From the NCBI GenBank assembly GCA_903945495.1, contig CAJAVU010000002.1:59954-123953 (forward strand): a DNA stretch of 64,000 bases, written 5' to 3'. The translations under genes were made by a program, and so were the position numbers. Below, piece after piece: positions 36,111 to 45,143 of the stretch. Each line of letters starts with the position of its first letter. Within the stretch, counting starts at the first letter, position 1. This DNA comes from an uncultured Flavobacteriales bacterium (lineage in GTDB: Bacteria; Bacteroidota; Bacteroidia; Flavobacteriales_D; Crocinitomicaceae). Under the pieces are notes generated by a model. That model saw only the letters and a list, made by a program, of their open reading frames with translations, was not told the DNA's origin and did not search any database.

Positions 36111-36440
36111 ATGGTTCTAGCAAGTATATTTGAATCAGGCGTGTCAATTCAATTTTACATTGTTTTGTCAACTATCCTTTTCGCGATAGGGGCAATCGGT
36201 GTTTTGATTCGACGTAATATGATCATCCTTTTAATGTGTATCGAATTAATGTTGAACGCTGTGAACTTATTGTTGGTAGCATTCTCAACCTATTTCGGTA
36301 AAGCAGATGGTCAAATATTTGTCTTCTTTATCATGGTTGTTGCCGCAGCTGAAGCAACAGTTGGTTTATCGATCTTGGTAATGGCTTATAGAAATATTCG
36401 CACAACGGATGTTAGTATTTTCAATAAACAAAAAGGATAA
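36111..36440 (+). CDS. nuoK: NADH-quinone oxidoreductase subunit K
   Basis: 109 aa, three helices. The proton-path glutamates are visible in C-I-E-L-M-L-N-A-V-N-L and in A-A-A-E-A-T-V-G-L. Homologous to MrpC. 3 bp before nuoL. Confidence 0.96.
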   Translation: MVLASIFESGVSIQFYIVLSTILFAIGAIGVLIRRNMIILLMCIELMLNAVNLLLVAFSTYFGKADGQIFVFFIMVVAAAEATVGLSILVMAYRNIRTTDVSIFNKQKG

Positions 36441-36443
36441 GCG

Positions 36444-38399
36444 ATGGCAGTAGATCAATTAATAGTAATGATTTTAGCGTTGCCTCTTTTAGGTGCGCTA
36501 ATCAATGGAACGATTGGGAAAAACTTGCCAAAACAAATCGTGGGTTCAATCGCTACAATCGTCATGTTTACGGCATTTGGACTAGCTTTGATGGTTTTCA
36601 ATTCAAATAATCATCAGCAAGTTGTTCATTTGTTTACAATGTTGGATTTGGAGGATTTTAAATTCGTAAATGGTAAATTGATAGATACGAAATTAGACGC
36701 AAGTTTAGTAGTAGATTCTTTATCAATCTGGATGACCTTAATTGTAACAGGAGTTGGATCCTTGATTCACTTGTTCTCAATGGGCTACATGAGCCATGAC
36801 AAAGGATATTACAAATTCTTTACCTATTTGAACTTGTTCATTTTCGCGATGCTAATCTTAGTATTGGGTAGTAACTATTTCATGTTGTTCTTTGGATGGG
36901 AAGGAGTAGGGATTTGTTCATACTTGTTAATCGGATTCCATTACAGTGATGAGCAAAAAGGAATGTTGAACGGACTTGCAGCTCGCAAAGCCTTCATCAT
37001 GAATAGAATTGGTGATTTAGGTTTATTAATAGGAATGTTTTTGATCTTTTTCCAATTTGGTACTTTGGATTATTTTGGAATTGCAGATCAAATTTTAATT
37101 GAAAATATTTCACCAACAACGTGGATGATGTTTGGAATTACTTTAATGTTGTTCATTGGTGCAACGGGTAAATCGGCTCAAATTCCATTGTTTACATGGT
37201 TACCAGATGCGATGGCAGGACCAACACCAGTTTCGGCTTTGATCCACGCAGCGACGATGGTAACAGCTGGTATTTTCTTGGTGGTACGTTCGAACTTCAT
37301 GTTTGAAACACCAGGAGCCCAAGCTACTCAAGACATTATGTTGTATGTCGGTTTGGCTACATCATTAGCTGCAGCGTTCATGGCAATGCGTCAAAACGAT
37401 ATCAAAAAAGTATTGGCGTATTCAACAGTATCTCAATTAGGATTATTGTTTGTTGCATTAGGAATGGGCGCTTACACAGCTGCTATGTTCCACGTAACAA
37501 CGCACGCATTCTTTAAAGCATTATTGTTCTTAGGTTCTGGAAGTGTGATTCACGCAATGTCAGACGAACAAGATATTCGCAAAATGGGTGGTTTGAAAAA
37601 ATACATTCCAATTACACACATGACGTTCTTAATTGGAACATTAGCGATTGCTGGTTTCCCATTATTATCAGGTTTCTATTCGAAAGATGAAATTTTAGCA
37701 CATGCTGTAATGCACAGTCCAGTGATTTATGGAATCTTAATGGTGTCAGTTGCGATGACAGCAATTTACATGTTCCGTTTATACTTCTTGACATTCCATG
37801 GAACGTTCCGCGGAACAGAAGAGGTAAAACATCACTTACACGAAAGTCCAAAAAGTATGACAATTCCATTGTTAGTGTTAGCTGTTCTTTCTTTAATCGG
37901 TGGAGCTTTGAACTTGCCAGGAGTAATCTTAAGTAAAGGAACACATTGGATGTCACATTTCTTGGAGCACAACACGCGCGGTTTAGAATTGATTGAAACG
38001 CATCATTTGTCTAACAGCCAAGCGATGTTATTGATGGGTGGAGCAGTTCTTATGACCTTAATTATTTTGTTCGCAACATTTGTTGTATACGTGAAGAAAA
38101 ACAGCGTTGCAAAAGCAGATGAAGAATTAAGAGGATGGGAATTGTTGTCCAACAAAAAATTATACTTCGATGAAATTTACAACGCATTGTTCGTTGTGCC
38201 AGTTGAATGGATCTCAGTTAAATCACATCAGTTTATTGAAATGTTCATTTTGAATAAATCAATTACTGGTTTTACAGGTTTAATTGGTAAATCAGGAGAT
38301 TTGGTACGCAGATGGCAAACTGGTGTTGTATCAAGTTATTTATTGTGGATGGTTATTGGAATCATCGGTTTGGTAGTGTATTATTTAATTAAATTTTAA
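36444..38399 (+). CDS. nuoL: NADH-quinone oxidoreductase subunit L
   Basis: 651 aa antiporter-like proton-pumping subunit. It has W-E-G-V-G-I-C-S-Y-L-L-I-G-F (pump Glu), K-S-A-Q-I-P-L-F-T-W-L-P-D-A-M-A-G-P-T-P-V-S-A-L-I-H (split over a longer conserved block near residue 235), and H-A-F-F-K-A-L-L-F-L. The long C-terminal lateral helix and final anchor are present. 3 bp before nuoM. Confidence 0.97.
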   Translation: MAVDQLIVMILALPLLGALINGTIGKNLPKQIVGSIATIVMFTAFGLALMVFNSNNHQQVVHLFTMLDLEDFKFVNGKLIDTKLDASLVVDSLSIWMTLIVTGVGSLIHLFSMGYMSHDKGYYKFFTYLNLFIFAMLILVLGSNYFMLFFGWEGVGICSYLLIGFHYSDEQKGMLNGLAARKAFIMNRIGDLGLLIGMFLIFFQFGTLDYFGIADQILIENISPTTWMMFGITLMLFIGATGKSAQIPLFTWLPDAMAGPTPVSALIHAATMVTAGIFLVVRSNFMFETPGAQATQDIMLYVGLATSLAAAFMAMRQNDIKKVLAYSTVSQLGLLFVALGMGAYTAAMFHVTTHAFFKALLFLGSGSVIHAMSDEQDIRKMGGLKKYIPITHMTFLIGTLAIAGFPLLSGFYSKDEILAHAVMHSPVIYGILMVSVAMTAIYMFRLYFLTFHGTFRGTEEVKHHLHESPKSMTIPLLVLAVLSLIGGALNLPGVILSKGTHWMSHFLEHNTRGLELIETHHLSNSQAMLLMGGAVLMTLIILFATFVVYVKKNSVAKADEELRGWELLSNKKLYFDEIYNALFVVPVEWISVKSHQFIEMFILNKSITGFTGLIGKSGDLVRRWQTGVVSSYLLWMVIGIIGLVVYYLIKF

Positions 38400-38402
38400 G
38401 TT

Positions 38403-39842
38403 TTGGAACTATTTGTTATACCGTTAATATTTGCTCTAGTTGCAGCATTCGCTCCTAAAAATGTGGTGCGTTATGTTGGACTTTTAGGAGCCGTAGCTTC
38501 GTTGGTTGTAACGATCGTTCACGCGATTTCGTTTGCTCCAGAAGCAACAGTAAGCTTAGTAGATCCAAACTACATTACTTCGTTTGGGTTGACGTTTAAA
38601 ATGGGCTACGATGGCATGGGATTACTGATGGTGATTCTTACAAATGTCATGGTGACAATCATTTTGCTAGCGAACTTAAATCAAAAAATTGTGAATGAGC
38701 GTTCTTTCAATGCAATGGTGCTATTGATGCAGTTTGGTTTAATTGGTGTGTTCACAGCGATGGATGGAATTATGTTCTACATCTTCTGGGAGTTAACATT
38801 GATTCCAATCTTCTTGATTTCATGGTGGTACGGAGCGCCAGAGCGTAAACAAGTGTTAGTGAAATTCTTCATTTATACATTTGTTGGTTCCTTAGCAATG
38901 TTATTATCATTGATGGCATTAGGAACGTATGCAACAGATTTCTCACATGCGAGTTTAGTTGCAGTTACCTTATCTGCAAAAGCAGCATTCTGGGTGATGG
39001 GCGGATTCTTCCTAGCATTTGCTATTAAAATTCCATTGTTCCCATTCCATACTTGGCAACCATCAACGTACACAGTTTCACCAATGGCTGGAACGATGTT
39101 ACTTTCTGGTTTGATGTTGAAAATGGCCTTGTTCGGAATGATTCGTTGGATGTTGCCATTGGCGCCTGAAGCGAAAAGTGAAATGACTTGTTTAGTAATC
39201 ACGTTAGGATTAATCGGAATCGTTTATGCAGCAATCATCGCGATTAAGCAATCAGATATCAAACGTGTTTTTGCATTTGCATCAATTTCACACGTTGGCT
39301 TGATTGCAGCGGGGATTATGTTGTTTACAAAAGATTCGTTGACAGCTTCATTCATTCAAATCATTAACCACTCATTGGTGGCAGTTGGTTTGTTCTTAGC
39401 GGCTGGAATTTTGGAGAATCGTTTAAACACACGTGAGTTTTCTCAAATGGGTGGTGTAGCGAAATTGGCTCCTAAATTTGCCTTCTGGTTTGCGGTAATC
39501 GGATTCGCTTCAGTTTCTGTTCCATTCACATCTGGATTCATTGGTGAGTTTTTATTATTGAAAGGCTTGTACGGATATAACTGGATTGTTGGATTAGTTG
39601 CAGGAACGACTTTGGTATTTGGAGCTGTTTATACTTTACGTGCTTATCAGTTGAGTATGTACGGAAGTCCAAAAATTGAAGGATTCAAAGATTTAACATG
39701 GAATGAAATGTTAGCTTTCTTTATTATTTCGGTAATAATTGTTGTTCTTGGGGTGTATCCTCAAGTTGTTATAGATTTTGTTGGACCAAGCTTGGATAAT
39801 TTATTCAATTCTATGCAAGCTTCAAATACACTTGTACCTTAA
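38403..39842 (+). CDS. nuoM: NADH-quinone oxidoreductase subunit M
   Basis: 479 aa antiporter-like subunit homologous to NuoL and NuoN. Conserved F-Y-I-F-W-E-L-T-L-I-P (proton-path Glu) and K-I-P-L-F-P-F-H-T-W-Q-P are present. The start is taken as TTG at 38403, 3 bp after nuoL. The next in-frame Met codons lie well inside the conserved region, so a non-ATG start is likely. A single base separates it from nuoN. Confidence 0.95.
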   Translation: MELFVIPLIFALVAAFAPKNVVRYVGLLGAVASLVVTIVHAISFAPEATVSLVDPNYITSFGLTFKMGYDGMGLLMVILTNVMVTIILLANLNQKIVNERSFNAMVLLMQFGLIGVFTAMDGIMFYIFWELTLIPIFLISWWYGAPERKQVLVKFFIYTFVGSLAMLLSLMALGTYATDFSHASLVAVTLSAKAAFWVMGGFFLAFAIKIPLFPFHTWQPSTYTVSPMAGTMLLSGLMLKMALFGMIRWMLPLAPEAKSEMTCLVITLGLIGIVYAAIIAIKQSDIKRVFAFASISHVGLIAAGIMLFTKDSLTASFIQIINHSLVAVGLFLAAGILENRLNTREFSQMGGVAKLAPKFAFWFAVIGFASVSVPFTSGFIGEFLLLKGLYGYNWIVGLVAGTTLVFGAVYTLRAYQLSMYGSPKIEGFKDLTWNEMLAFFIISVIIVVLGVYPQVVIDFVGPSLDNLFNSMQASNTLVP

Positions 39843-39843
39843 T

Positions 39844-41199
39844 ATGGACGCGTTAATTGTAGTTTTCGTTACAGGATTGATTTCCATGTTTATTGCAATG
39901 GCTAAAAAGCCTGCATTAGTATTAGCAACTGCTGTTACTGGTTTATCTGTTGCAATCGGTTTAATGGTATGCCAATGGTCGCATCCATATACACTTGTGA
40001 AGTATGAAGGATTGTTGTTTGATCACAATGCGATTAAATACTCTGTATTGGCAATGTCATTTGCATTGTTAGTAATCGTTGGTGGTTACAGTCATTTCAA
40101 AAAAGAAGCTGAACACACAGGTGAATACATTTCATTGTTATTGTTCTCAACTGTTGGTGCTTTGTGTATGACTGCTTTCACTGATATGTTCATGTTCTTC
40201 TTAGGATTGGAAATTTTATCAATTCCAATTTATGTAATGGCTGGAAGTAAAAAACGCGATGTTCTTTCAACGGAAGCATCTTTAAAATATTTCTTCACTG
40301 GTTCATTTGCAACAGGTGTTTTATTATTTGGAATGGCGTGGGTATATGGAGCAACTGGTTCATTTAAATTAGCTGAAATTCAAGCAGCAATTAGTTTGGG
40401 TACAGCGCAAGGTGCTTTATTGAATGTCGGAATCTTAATGATGATGGCGTCGTTCTTGTTCAAAGTTGGTGCCGCACCTTTCCATTTCTGGTCACCAGAT
40501 GTTTATGGAGGTTCACCTAACATCGTAACAGGATTCATGGCTGCGGTAGTTAAGTTAGCTGGATTATTCGCTTTCTGGAAATTATTCACCATTGCTTTTG
40601 CAGACGCGAATGCTGTTTGGGGTGGAGCCTTAGCAGGAATTATTATTCTTACGGTACTTGTTGGTAATCTTTCTGCCTTGCGTCAAACGAAGTTTAAACG
40701 TTTATTGGCATACTCAAGTATTGCGAATGCCGGATACGCTTTGTTAGCAATTATCAATCAAGATAGCCAAAGTCAACAAAACTTATTTATCTACTTAGTA
40801 GGTTACGGTTTTGCGATTATCGCTTTAATCGTTGTTTCATTGGTTCTAGACAATGAAAGTGATGACATCGAAGCTTATAAAGGAATTGGTAGAAAAAATC
40901 CATTCATCGGCTTTGTATTGGTTCTAGCGACGCTTTCAGTTGCAGGTGTTCCACCATTGGCTGGATTCTTTGGTAAATACATGGTGTTCTCAAGTGCTTT
41001 TGCAATGTATCCGATTTTGGTAATCATCGCAATCATCACTTCTGGAATTGGTATTTACTACTATTTACGTTTTATCATGACAGCAATGTCGTCGGAAGAA
41101 ACAGAAAATTTACAAACGTTAAAACCTTCTGTTTTGCATTACATTGTACTTGCAGTTTGCGTGGTAGGTTTATTAGCAGGTGGATACATTTCACTATAA
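39844..41199 (+). CDS. nuoN: NADH-quinone oxidoreductase subunit N
   Basis: 451 aa, third antiporter-like subunit. Conserved F-F-L-G-L-E-I-L-S-I-P, K-V-G-A-A-P-F-H-F-W-S-P-D-V-Y-G-G and G-V-P-P-L-A-G-F-F-G-K are clear. The ATG at 39844 follows the nuoM stop by 1 bp. A longer in-frame upstream reading would overlap nuoM by more than 60 bp and lacks family support. Last gene of the operon. Confidence 0.96.
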   Translation: MDALIVVFVTGLISMFIAMAKKPALVLATAVTGLSVAIGLMVCQWSHPYTLVKYEGLLFDHNAIKYSVLAMSFALLVIVGGYSHFKKEAEHTGEYISLLLFSTVGALCMTAFTDMFMFFLGLEILSIPIYVMAGSKKRDVLSTEASLKYFFTGSFATGVLLFGMAWVYGATGSFKLAEIQAAISLGTAQGALLNVGILMMMASFLFKVGAAPFHFWSPDVYGGSPNIVTGFMAAVVKLAGLFAFWKLFTIAFADANAVWGGALAGIIILTVLVGNLSALRQTKFKRLLAYSSIANAGYALLAIINQDSQSQQNLFIYLVGYGFAIIALIVVSLVLDNESDDIEAYKGIGRKNPFIGFVLVLATLSVAGVPPLAGFFGKYMVFSSAFAMYPILVIIAIITSGIGIYYYLRFIMTAMSSEETENLQTLKPSVLHYIVLAVCVVGLLAGGYISL

Positions 41200-41219
41200 T
41201 AAAACAAAAAAGCATTAGG

Positions 41220-41247
41220 AAAAGGGGTCTGAGAAGATCCCTTTTTT
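41220..41247. terminator. terminator after nuoN
   Basis: AAAAGGGGTCT and AGATCCCTTTTTT form an 11-bp stem with one G-U pair and a GAGA loop, followed by T residues. It ends in the stop codon region of the convergent kinase gene at 41246 and may serve both strands. Confidence 0.85.
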
Positions 41248-42427
41248 AGTTGAATATAAGTTCATACTGAAACCCATCCTCAGATGTAATCTTCATTTCT
41301 CCATTGATTTGTTCTGAAAGTCCTTGTATTAATTCTAACCCGAATGATTTAGCAGAATTAAGTAATTCTTCTGGAATTCCAGGTCCATTGTCTTTTATTC
41401 GAAGATACATGTGCTCGGCACGTTGTTTTAGTTCAATTTGAATAATCAAAGGTTGATCGATTGAACGGCCATATTTGAATGAGTTGGTAATTAATTCATT
41501 AATGATTAAGCCACAAGGAATTGACGTGTTCAAGTCCAATTGCAAATCTTCCAAATCAAATTGGATTTCATACATAACTTCACCTCCAAATGAATAGGCA
41601 ATTTCTCGTACTAAGTTTTCAATGTATTCTTTAAAGTTTAAACCAACATTGGATTCACTTGAATAAATATTCTCATGTACTAAAGCCATTGAGTATACCC
41701 GGTTTTTACAATCGTCCAATGCCAGTTTTGTTTCTTCTTCATGAGCAGTCATCTTTTTTAGATTCAACAAACTTGTAATGATATTCATGTTGTTTTTCAC
41801 ACGATGCAATACTTCTGAAAGTAAAATCTCCTTTTCATGAAGTATTTTTTTAATGATTGTTTGTTGTTTGATAGAATCAAAGCTGATCAGCAGTGCAAAG
41901 AGGGTAGAAGACGTAATTGAAAGTATTATATTGAAGACCATTAATGAAAAGCTTGAAGTCGAATTATCAATGAGCAGCCAGTTTAGTTTAAAGCCGATTA
42001 GTATGAAAACCACAGAAATTAAACAAAGTAGACTTAAAATTACAAGGTGCTTGATTGTTTCCTTTTTTCCGAGAAGTTGAATTAAGGTAAAGATCAATGG
42101 AAAGAAATAGACAATGACATACGAATCAATTCCCATTTTTAAATTCACGGGAATTAAAAAGAGGAAATCAAGTATATAATAAAAGTAAATAGCCGTGATT
42201 ACATTTTTTCGATTGATAAGTAAAACACCAAATAGAAGAATTGTCGCGAACAAACACTCAAAGAAAAAAGCATCGTAACGCATGAGATAAACAAAAACGG
42301 TGGCAATAAACATGTACAAGATGCTTACCATCGTTGCAAGATTCACCTTTTTGGACAATTCATTTTCCCAAGAAGTTTTTAATGGTTGGACACCATTATT
42401 TATAAGTTTGTTGTAAAAACGAATCAT
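41246..42427 (-). CDS. membrane sensor histidine kinase, HisKA_2 type (copy A)
   Basis: 393 aa. About six hydrophobic segments fill residues 30-190, then the kinase core follows. The phospho-acceptor box is L-H-R-V-K-N-N-M-N-I (His near 208), which is the HisKA_2/LytS-like type. The ATPase domain has N-E-L-I-T-N-S-F-K-Y-G (N box) and D-N-G-P-G-I-P (G1 box). No receiver or response regulator is adjacent. A close paralogue lies directly upstream on the same strand, so the pair is a tandem duplication. Confidence 0.88.
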   Translation of the reverse strand: MIRFYNKLINNGVQPLKTSWENELSKKVNLATMVSILYMFIATVFVYLMRYDAFFFECLFATILLFGVLLINRKNVITAIYFYYILDFLFLIPVNLKMGIDSYVIVYFFPLIFTLIQLLGKKETIKHLVILSLLCLISVVFILIGFKLNWLLIDNSTSSFSLMVFNIILSITSSTLFALLISFDSIKQQTIIKKILHEKEILLSEVLHRVKNNMNIITSLLNLKKMTAHEEETKLALDDCKNRVYSMALVHENIYSSESNVGLNFKEYIENLVREIAYSFGGEVMYEIQFDLEDLQLDLNTSIPCGLIINELITNSFKYGRSIDQPLIIQIELKQRAEHMYLRIKDNGPGIPEELLNSAKSFGLELIQGLSEQINGEMKITSEDGFQYELIFN

Positions 42428-42495
42428 ACTACTATTACTTTCCTAACTTGGAAGATAATACTATTGTTTTGATTTGTGAGAAAATGAATAAGATT

Positions 42496-43680
42496 TTAAA
42501 ATATTAGTTCAAAAGTAGCTCCATCGTTATTCTTAAATTGGCTTTTTCCATTTATTTGATCAGACAATGATTCGATTAATTCCATACCGAGGGTATTCTT
42601 TTCTGTCATGAAATTAGCCGAAATGCCGGGTCCGTTGTCTTGAACGATTAATAAAATCTTACCGTTTTCCTTTTTCAGTAAAATCGAAATGATTAATTTT
42701 TTACCTGGAACTTGTGCGTATTTAAAAGAATTAGTGATAAGCTCATTAATAATTAAACCACATGGAATAGATGTGCTTAAATCCAATTGAATTTCTTCCA
42801 AATCATAGTTGATTTCATAAGATCCTTTACTTCCGAAAGAGTTTGTGATTTCATCCACCAAATTGACAATGTAATTTTTGAAATTTAAGCCAATCAATGA
42901 ATCGTTGTTGAATATATTTTGATGCACCAAAGCCATGGAAAAAACACGGTTGCGACATTCCTCCAAAGCATCTTTCGTTTCTTGCGATTGAGAGGTGATT
43001 TTCTTTAAATTCAATAAACTGGTAACAATATTCATGTTGTTTTTCACACGATGAAAGACTTCTGCCAACAAGATTTCTTTTTCATGTAGCATCTTCTTGA
43101 TCAAAGTGTCTTGGGCAATTGACTCAATGACCATAATCAGTGCAAACGCTATGGTAGACGAGAATGAAACGATTATGTTAAAAATGGATAGATTACTTGA
43201 GATTGTTTCACTCAGATTTAAATCCCAACAGCCATCTTTGTACCCGACTGCGATAACGATAATCGTTAAAAAACAAAAGACACTAATGATTAACAGATGT
43301 TTCCACGTTTCTTTTCGCCCAAGTAATTGCACTAAACTAATAATGACTGGGAAATAAAAAAGAATCATATACGATTCCAAGCCCATTTTTAAATTGAATG
43401 GAATAAAGAACAGAAAAGCACTGCAAAAAAACAGATAGGAAGCCCAAACGTAATTCTTGAAGTAATTGAAGAGTGGAATGAAAGGTAATATCACAAGTGA
43501 TAAAATACATTCAGTCAGAAAAGTAGTATAACCTGTTGATATAAAAAATGAAATACCAAAAATCATGTTGAGGATCGACAAGAACACAATGGCATTTAAT
43601 TTTCTGGTTAAATAGATTTCCCAAGGGAGATAAGTGGCTTTTACACCGAAGTTAACGAGTCGATTTATGCTATTCTTCAT
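42496..43680 (-). CDS. membrane sensor histidine kinase, HisKA_2 type (copy B)
   Basis: 394 aa and co-linear with copy A over its full length. It has a similar multi-helix sensor part, F-H-R-V-K-N-N-M-N-I acceptor box, N-E-L-I-T-N-S-F-K-Y-A and D-N-G-P-G-I. The membrane part is less similar between copies than the kinase core, which suggests divergence in sensing. 68 bp separate the two genes. Output partner unknown. Confidence 0.88.
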   Translation of the reverse strand: MKNSINRLVNFGVKATYLPWEIYLTRKLNAIVFLSILNMIFGISFFISTGYTTFLTECILSLVILPFIPLFNYFKNYVWASYLFFCSAFLFFIPFNLKMGLESYMILFYFPVIISLVQLLGRKETWKHLLIISVFCFLTIIVIAVGYKDGCWDLNLSETISSNLSIFNIIVSFSSTIAFALIMVIESIAQDTLIKKMLHEKEILLAEVFHRVKNNMNIVTSLLNLKKITSQSQETKDALEECRNRVFSMALVHQNIFNNDSLIGLNFKNYIVNLVDEITNSFGSKGSYEINYDLEEIQLDLSTSIPCGLIINELITNSFKYAQVPGKKLIISILLKKENGKILLIVQDNGPGISANFMTEKNTLGMELIESLSDQINGKSQFKNNDGATFELIF

Positions 43681-43761
43681 TTAATTAATATTCATCATTC
43701 AAACCGATGAAACTCAAATTGTTGTGTGAATATACTAATTTAAAAATGAACGCGCATAATT

Positions 43762-44334
43762 TTAAACGTGCTCTGTCGCTAGTTGTTTAATCGCTTGAGC
43801 AATTTCTGTTTGTACAGCCAAACCTTGATTTTCGTTGTACCATTGTTGTAAACCGATTTTTTGCTCTTCCAACGTCAAGTTTTGATCTTTTAATTTGTGA
43901 AACAAAGCTTGCGCTTCAGCTGGACGCGGACCCCAAACATGTAAGTCTTGATTGTTTTCATCACGAATAATCAACTTAGGAATTGCCTTTCCGCCATTGG
44001 TTAAATAGGAATCAATTTCTGAATTTTCTGAATCACGCAATTGAATATCTAACGAAATCAGCGGATTCAACTCAGTCAATTTAACGATGAAAGCAACATT
44101 GTGCGATGCGTCACCACACCAAGGTTCTGTAATTAAAACCCAATTTTGTTTTGTTTGAATACTTTTTACTGCTTCAACTGCTTCGTCGATTAAAACACCT
44201 TTTTTTACCCAGCGATTTTGACGTGAATGATTGAGTTTAACGTATTCTAAAAAATGAGGATCGTCGTATGGAGCTGTTGTTAATTCTCCTGATAAAATGC
44301 GATCAAATGTCTGTTGGTAGTCTGTGAAATTCAT
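43762..44334 (-). CDS. thioredoxin-like family protein with a single active-site cysteine
   Basis: 190 aa, cytosolic. The thioredoxin fold is seen from W-V-L-I-T-E-P-W-C-G-D-A-S-H (about 65-78) to the cis-proline in G-K-A-I-P-K-L-I-I-R-D (about 115). The usual C-x-x-C is replaced by C-G-D-A, so only one cysteine is present. This matches the Bacteroidota thioredoxin_9-like group. It is unlikely to be a standard disulfide reductase; peroxidase or glutathione-linked roles are possible. Confidence 0.78.
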   Translation of the reverse strand: MNFTDYQQTFDRILSGELTTAPYDDPHFLEYVKLNHSRQNRWVKKGVLIDEAVEAVKSIQTKQNWVLITEPWCGDASHNVAFIVKLTELNPLISLDIQLRDSENSEIDSYLTNGGKAIPKLIIRDENNQDLHVWGPRPAEAQALFHKLKDQNLTLEEQKIGLQQWYNENQGLAVQTEIAQAIKQLATEHV

Positions 44335-44434
44335 TGTCTTTAATTTTTAATAAAAGTACAAAACCATTCTTCGTTGAATGTCACAAAGGTGACAATGTTT
44401 GACATGATGAATTGCATCAAGAATGCAAGAATGC

Positions 44435-44467
44435 AAAAAAAACACCCGAATCTAAATCCAAGTGTTT
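44435..44467 (-). terminator. terminator for the minus-strand lipoprotein/envelope genes
   Basis: On the minus strand AAACAC and GTGTTT form a 6-bp stem with a 16-nt loop, directly followed by a run of eight T. Its promoter-proximal arm touches the left target duplication of the MITE-like element, so that element appears to have inserted between the gene and its terminator. Confidence 0.5.
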
Positions 44468-44469
44468 AA

Positions 44470-44734
44470 ACCTCAGTTCGGTTATTCTTTAGAAGTTCAG
44501 ATTTCATTTTAATTTGATTGATTTAGGCGTGATTATGAAGTTTTAGCTGGCTAAAACAAGTAATCACAACGACAAGCAATCAAATTAAAATGGAAAGCTT
44601 TAGGTTGAATCCGCCTCTAAATGGCCATTTTCTTCCTAAAACTCATTCACAATAAATGATTATTGCTCTTTCGTTTTAGTCGAATATAGCCATTTATAAG
44701 CGGTCTGAACTCAAAATAATAATCGAACTGAGGT
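44470..44734. mobile_element. MITE-like non-coding element, 265 bp, with TTTAA target duplication
   Basis: The 422-bp gap between the thioredoxin-like gene and the lipoprotein gene contains this element. The ends are inverted repeats of 31-32 bp starting ACCTCAGTTCG and sharing the inner block GTTCAGA, with three mismatches and one gap. TTTAA flanks both sides (44465-44469 and 44735-44739). Inside are two nested hairpin arms. The left arm has a perfect 16-bp stem (44505-44520 with 44577-44592), then 7 bp (44529-44535/44561-44567) and 8 bp (44540-44547/44550-44557). The right arm has stems 44618-44625/44689-44696, 44636-44642/44673-44679 and 44650-44655/44660-44665. There is no ORF. A transposase of the IS982 type (ends beginning 5'-AC) is a possible driver, unproven. 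Confidence 0.75.
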
Positions 44735-44756
44735 TTTAAAGTTAAGTTGAATAGAA

Positions 44757-45143
44757 TCAAGGTAAACAAACTACATTGATTGTTTTTGTTTCCAAATTCC
44801 CATCGTGGTCTTTTTCAACGACAATCTTTAATTGAACAGTTGCCGTATCTGAGACATTGTTTGTCCACGTTTCATCAATGCTGTAACTTGCACTGTGAAG
44901 ATCATACACTTTCGAAAAAACAGGATTACCAGTTGTTAAATTGGTAAATGTCACGGTGTAACCATGCATTTCGTCTGAACCAGTAATTGTTCCTGTAAGA
45001 TGTAAAGCTGCGTTAGACTGCACTGTATCGTTTTCAGAAATTGAAGAAATCGAAATACTCGCCGTTACAGGAGCTTCAACCACTTTCTTTTTACACGAAA
45101 CGATGAGCACCAAAGCCGCAATTATTGATATTATAAATTTCAT
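44757..45143 (-). CDS. small lipoprotein of unknown function
   Basis: 128 aa. Signal peptide with lipobox L-I-V-S-C (Cys near 17) followed by K-K-K, so it is an outer- or inner-membrane lipoprotein. The mature part is beta-rich, with a T-G-T-I-T-G and a T-V-T-F-T-N-L segment like an Ig-like domain, and ends with a lone Cys (V-V-C-L-P). Overlaps the upstream barrel gene by 4 bp. Confidence 0.75.
   Translation of the reverse strand: MKFIISIIAALVLIVSCKKKVVEAPVTASISISSISENDTVQSNAALHLTGTITGSDEMHGYTVTFTNLTTGNPVFSKVYDLHSASYSIDETWTNNVSDTATVQLKIVVEKDHDGNLETKTINVVCLP

Noticed and set aside
36444..41199. An Mrp-type antiporter operon instead of nuoL, M and N
   Set aside because: The genes follow nuoA-K in order and spacing, and subunit lengths fit complex I.
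44470..44734. Known RNA such as 6S, tmRNA, RNase P or SRP RNA
   Set aside because: None of their recognisable sequence cores is present, whereas inverted termini plus a target duplication fit a mobile element better.
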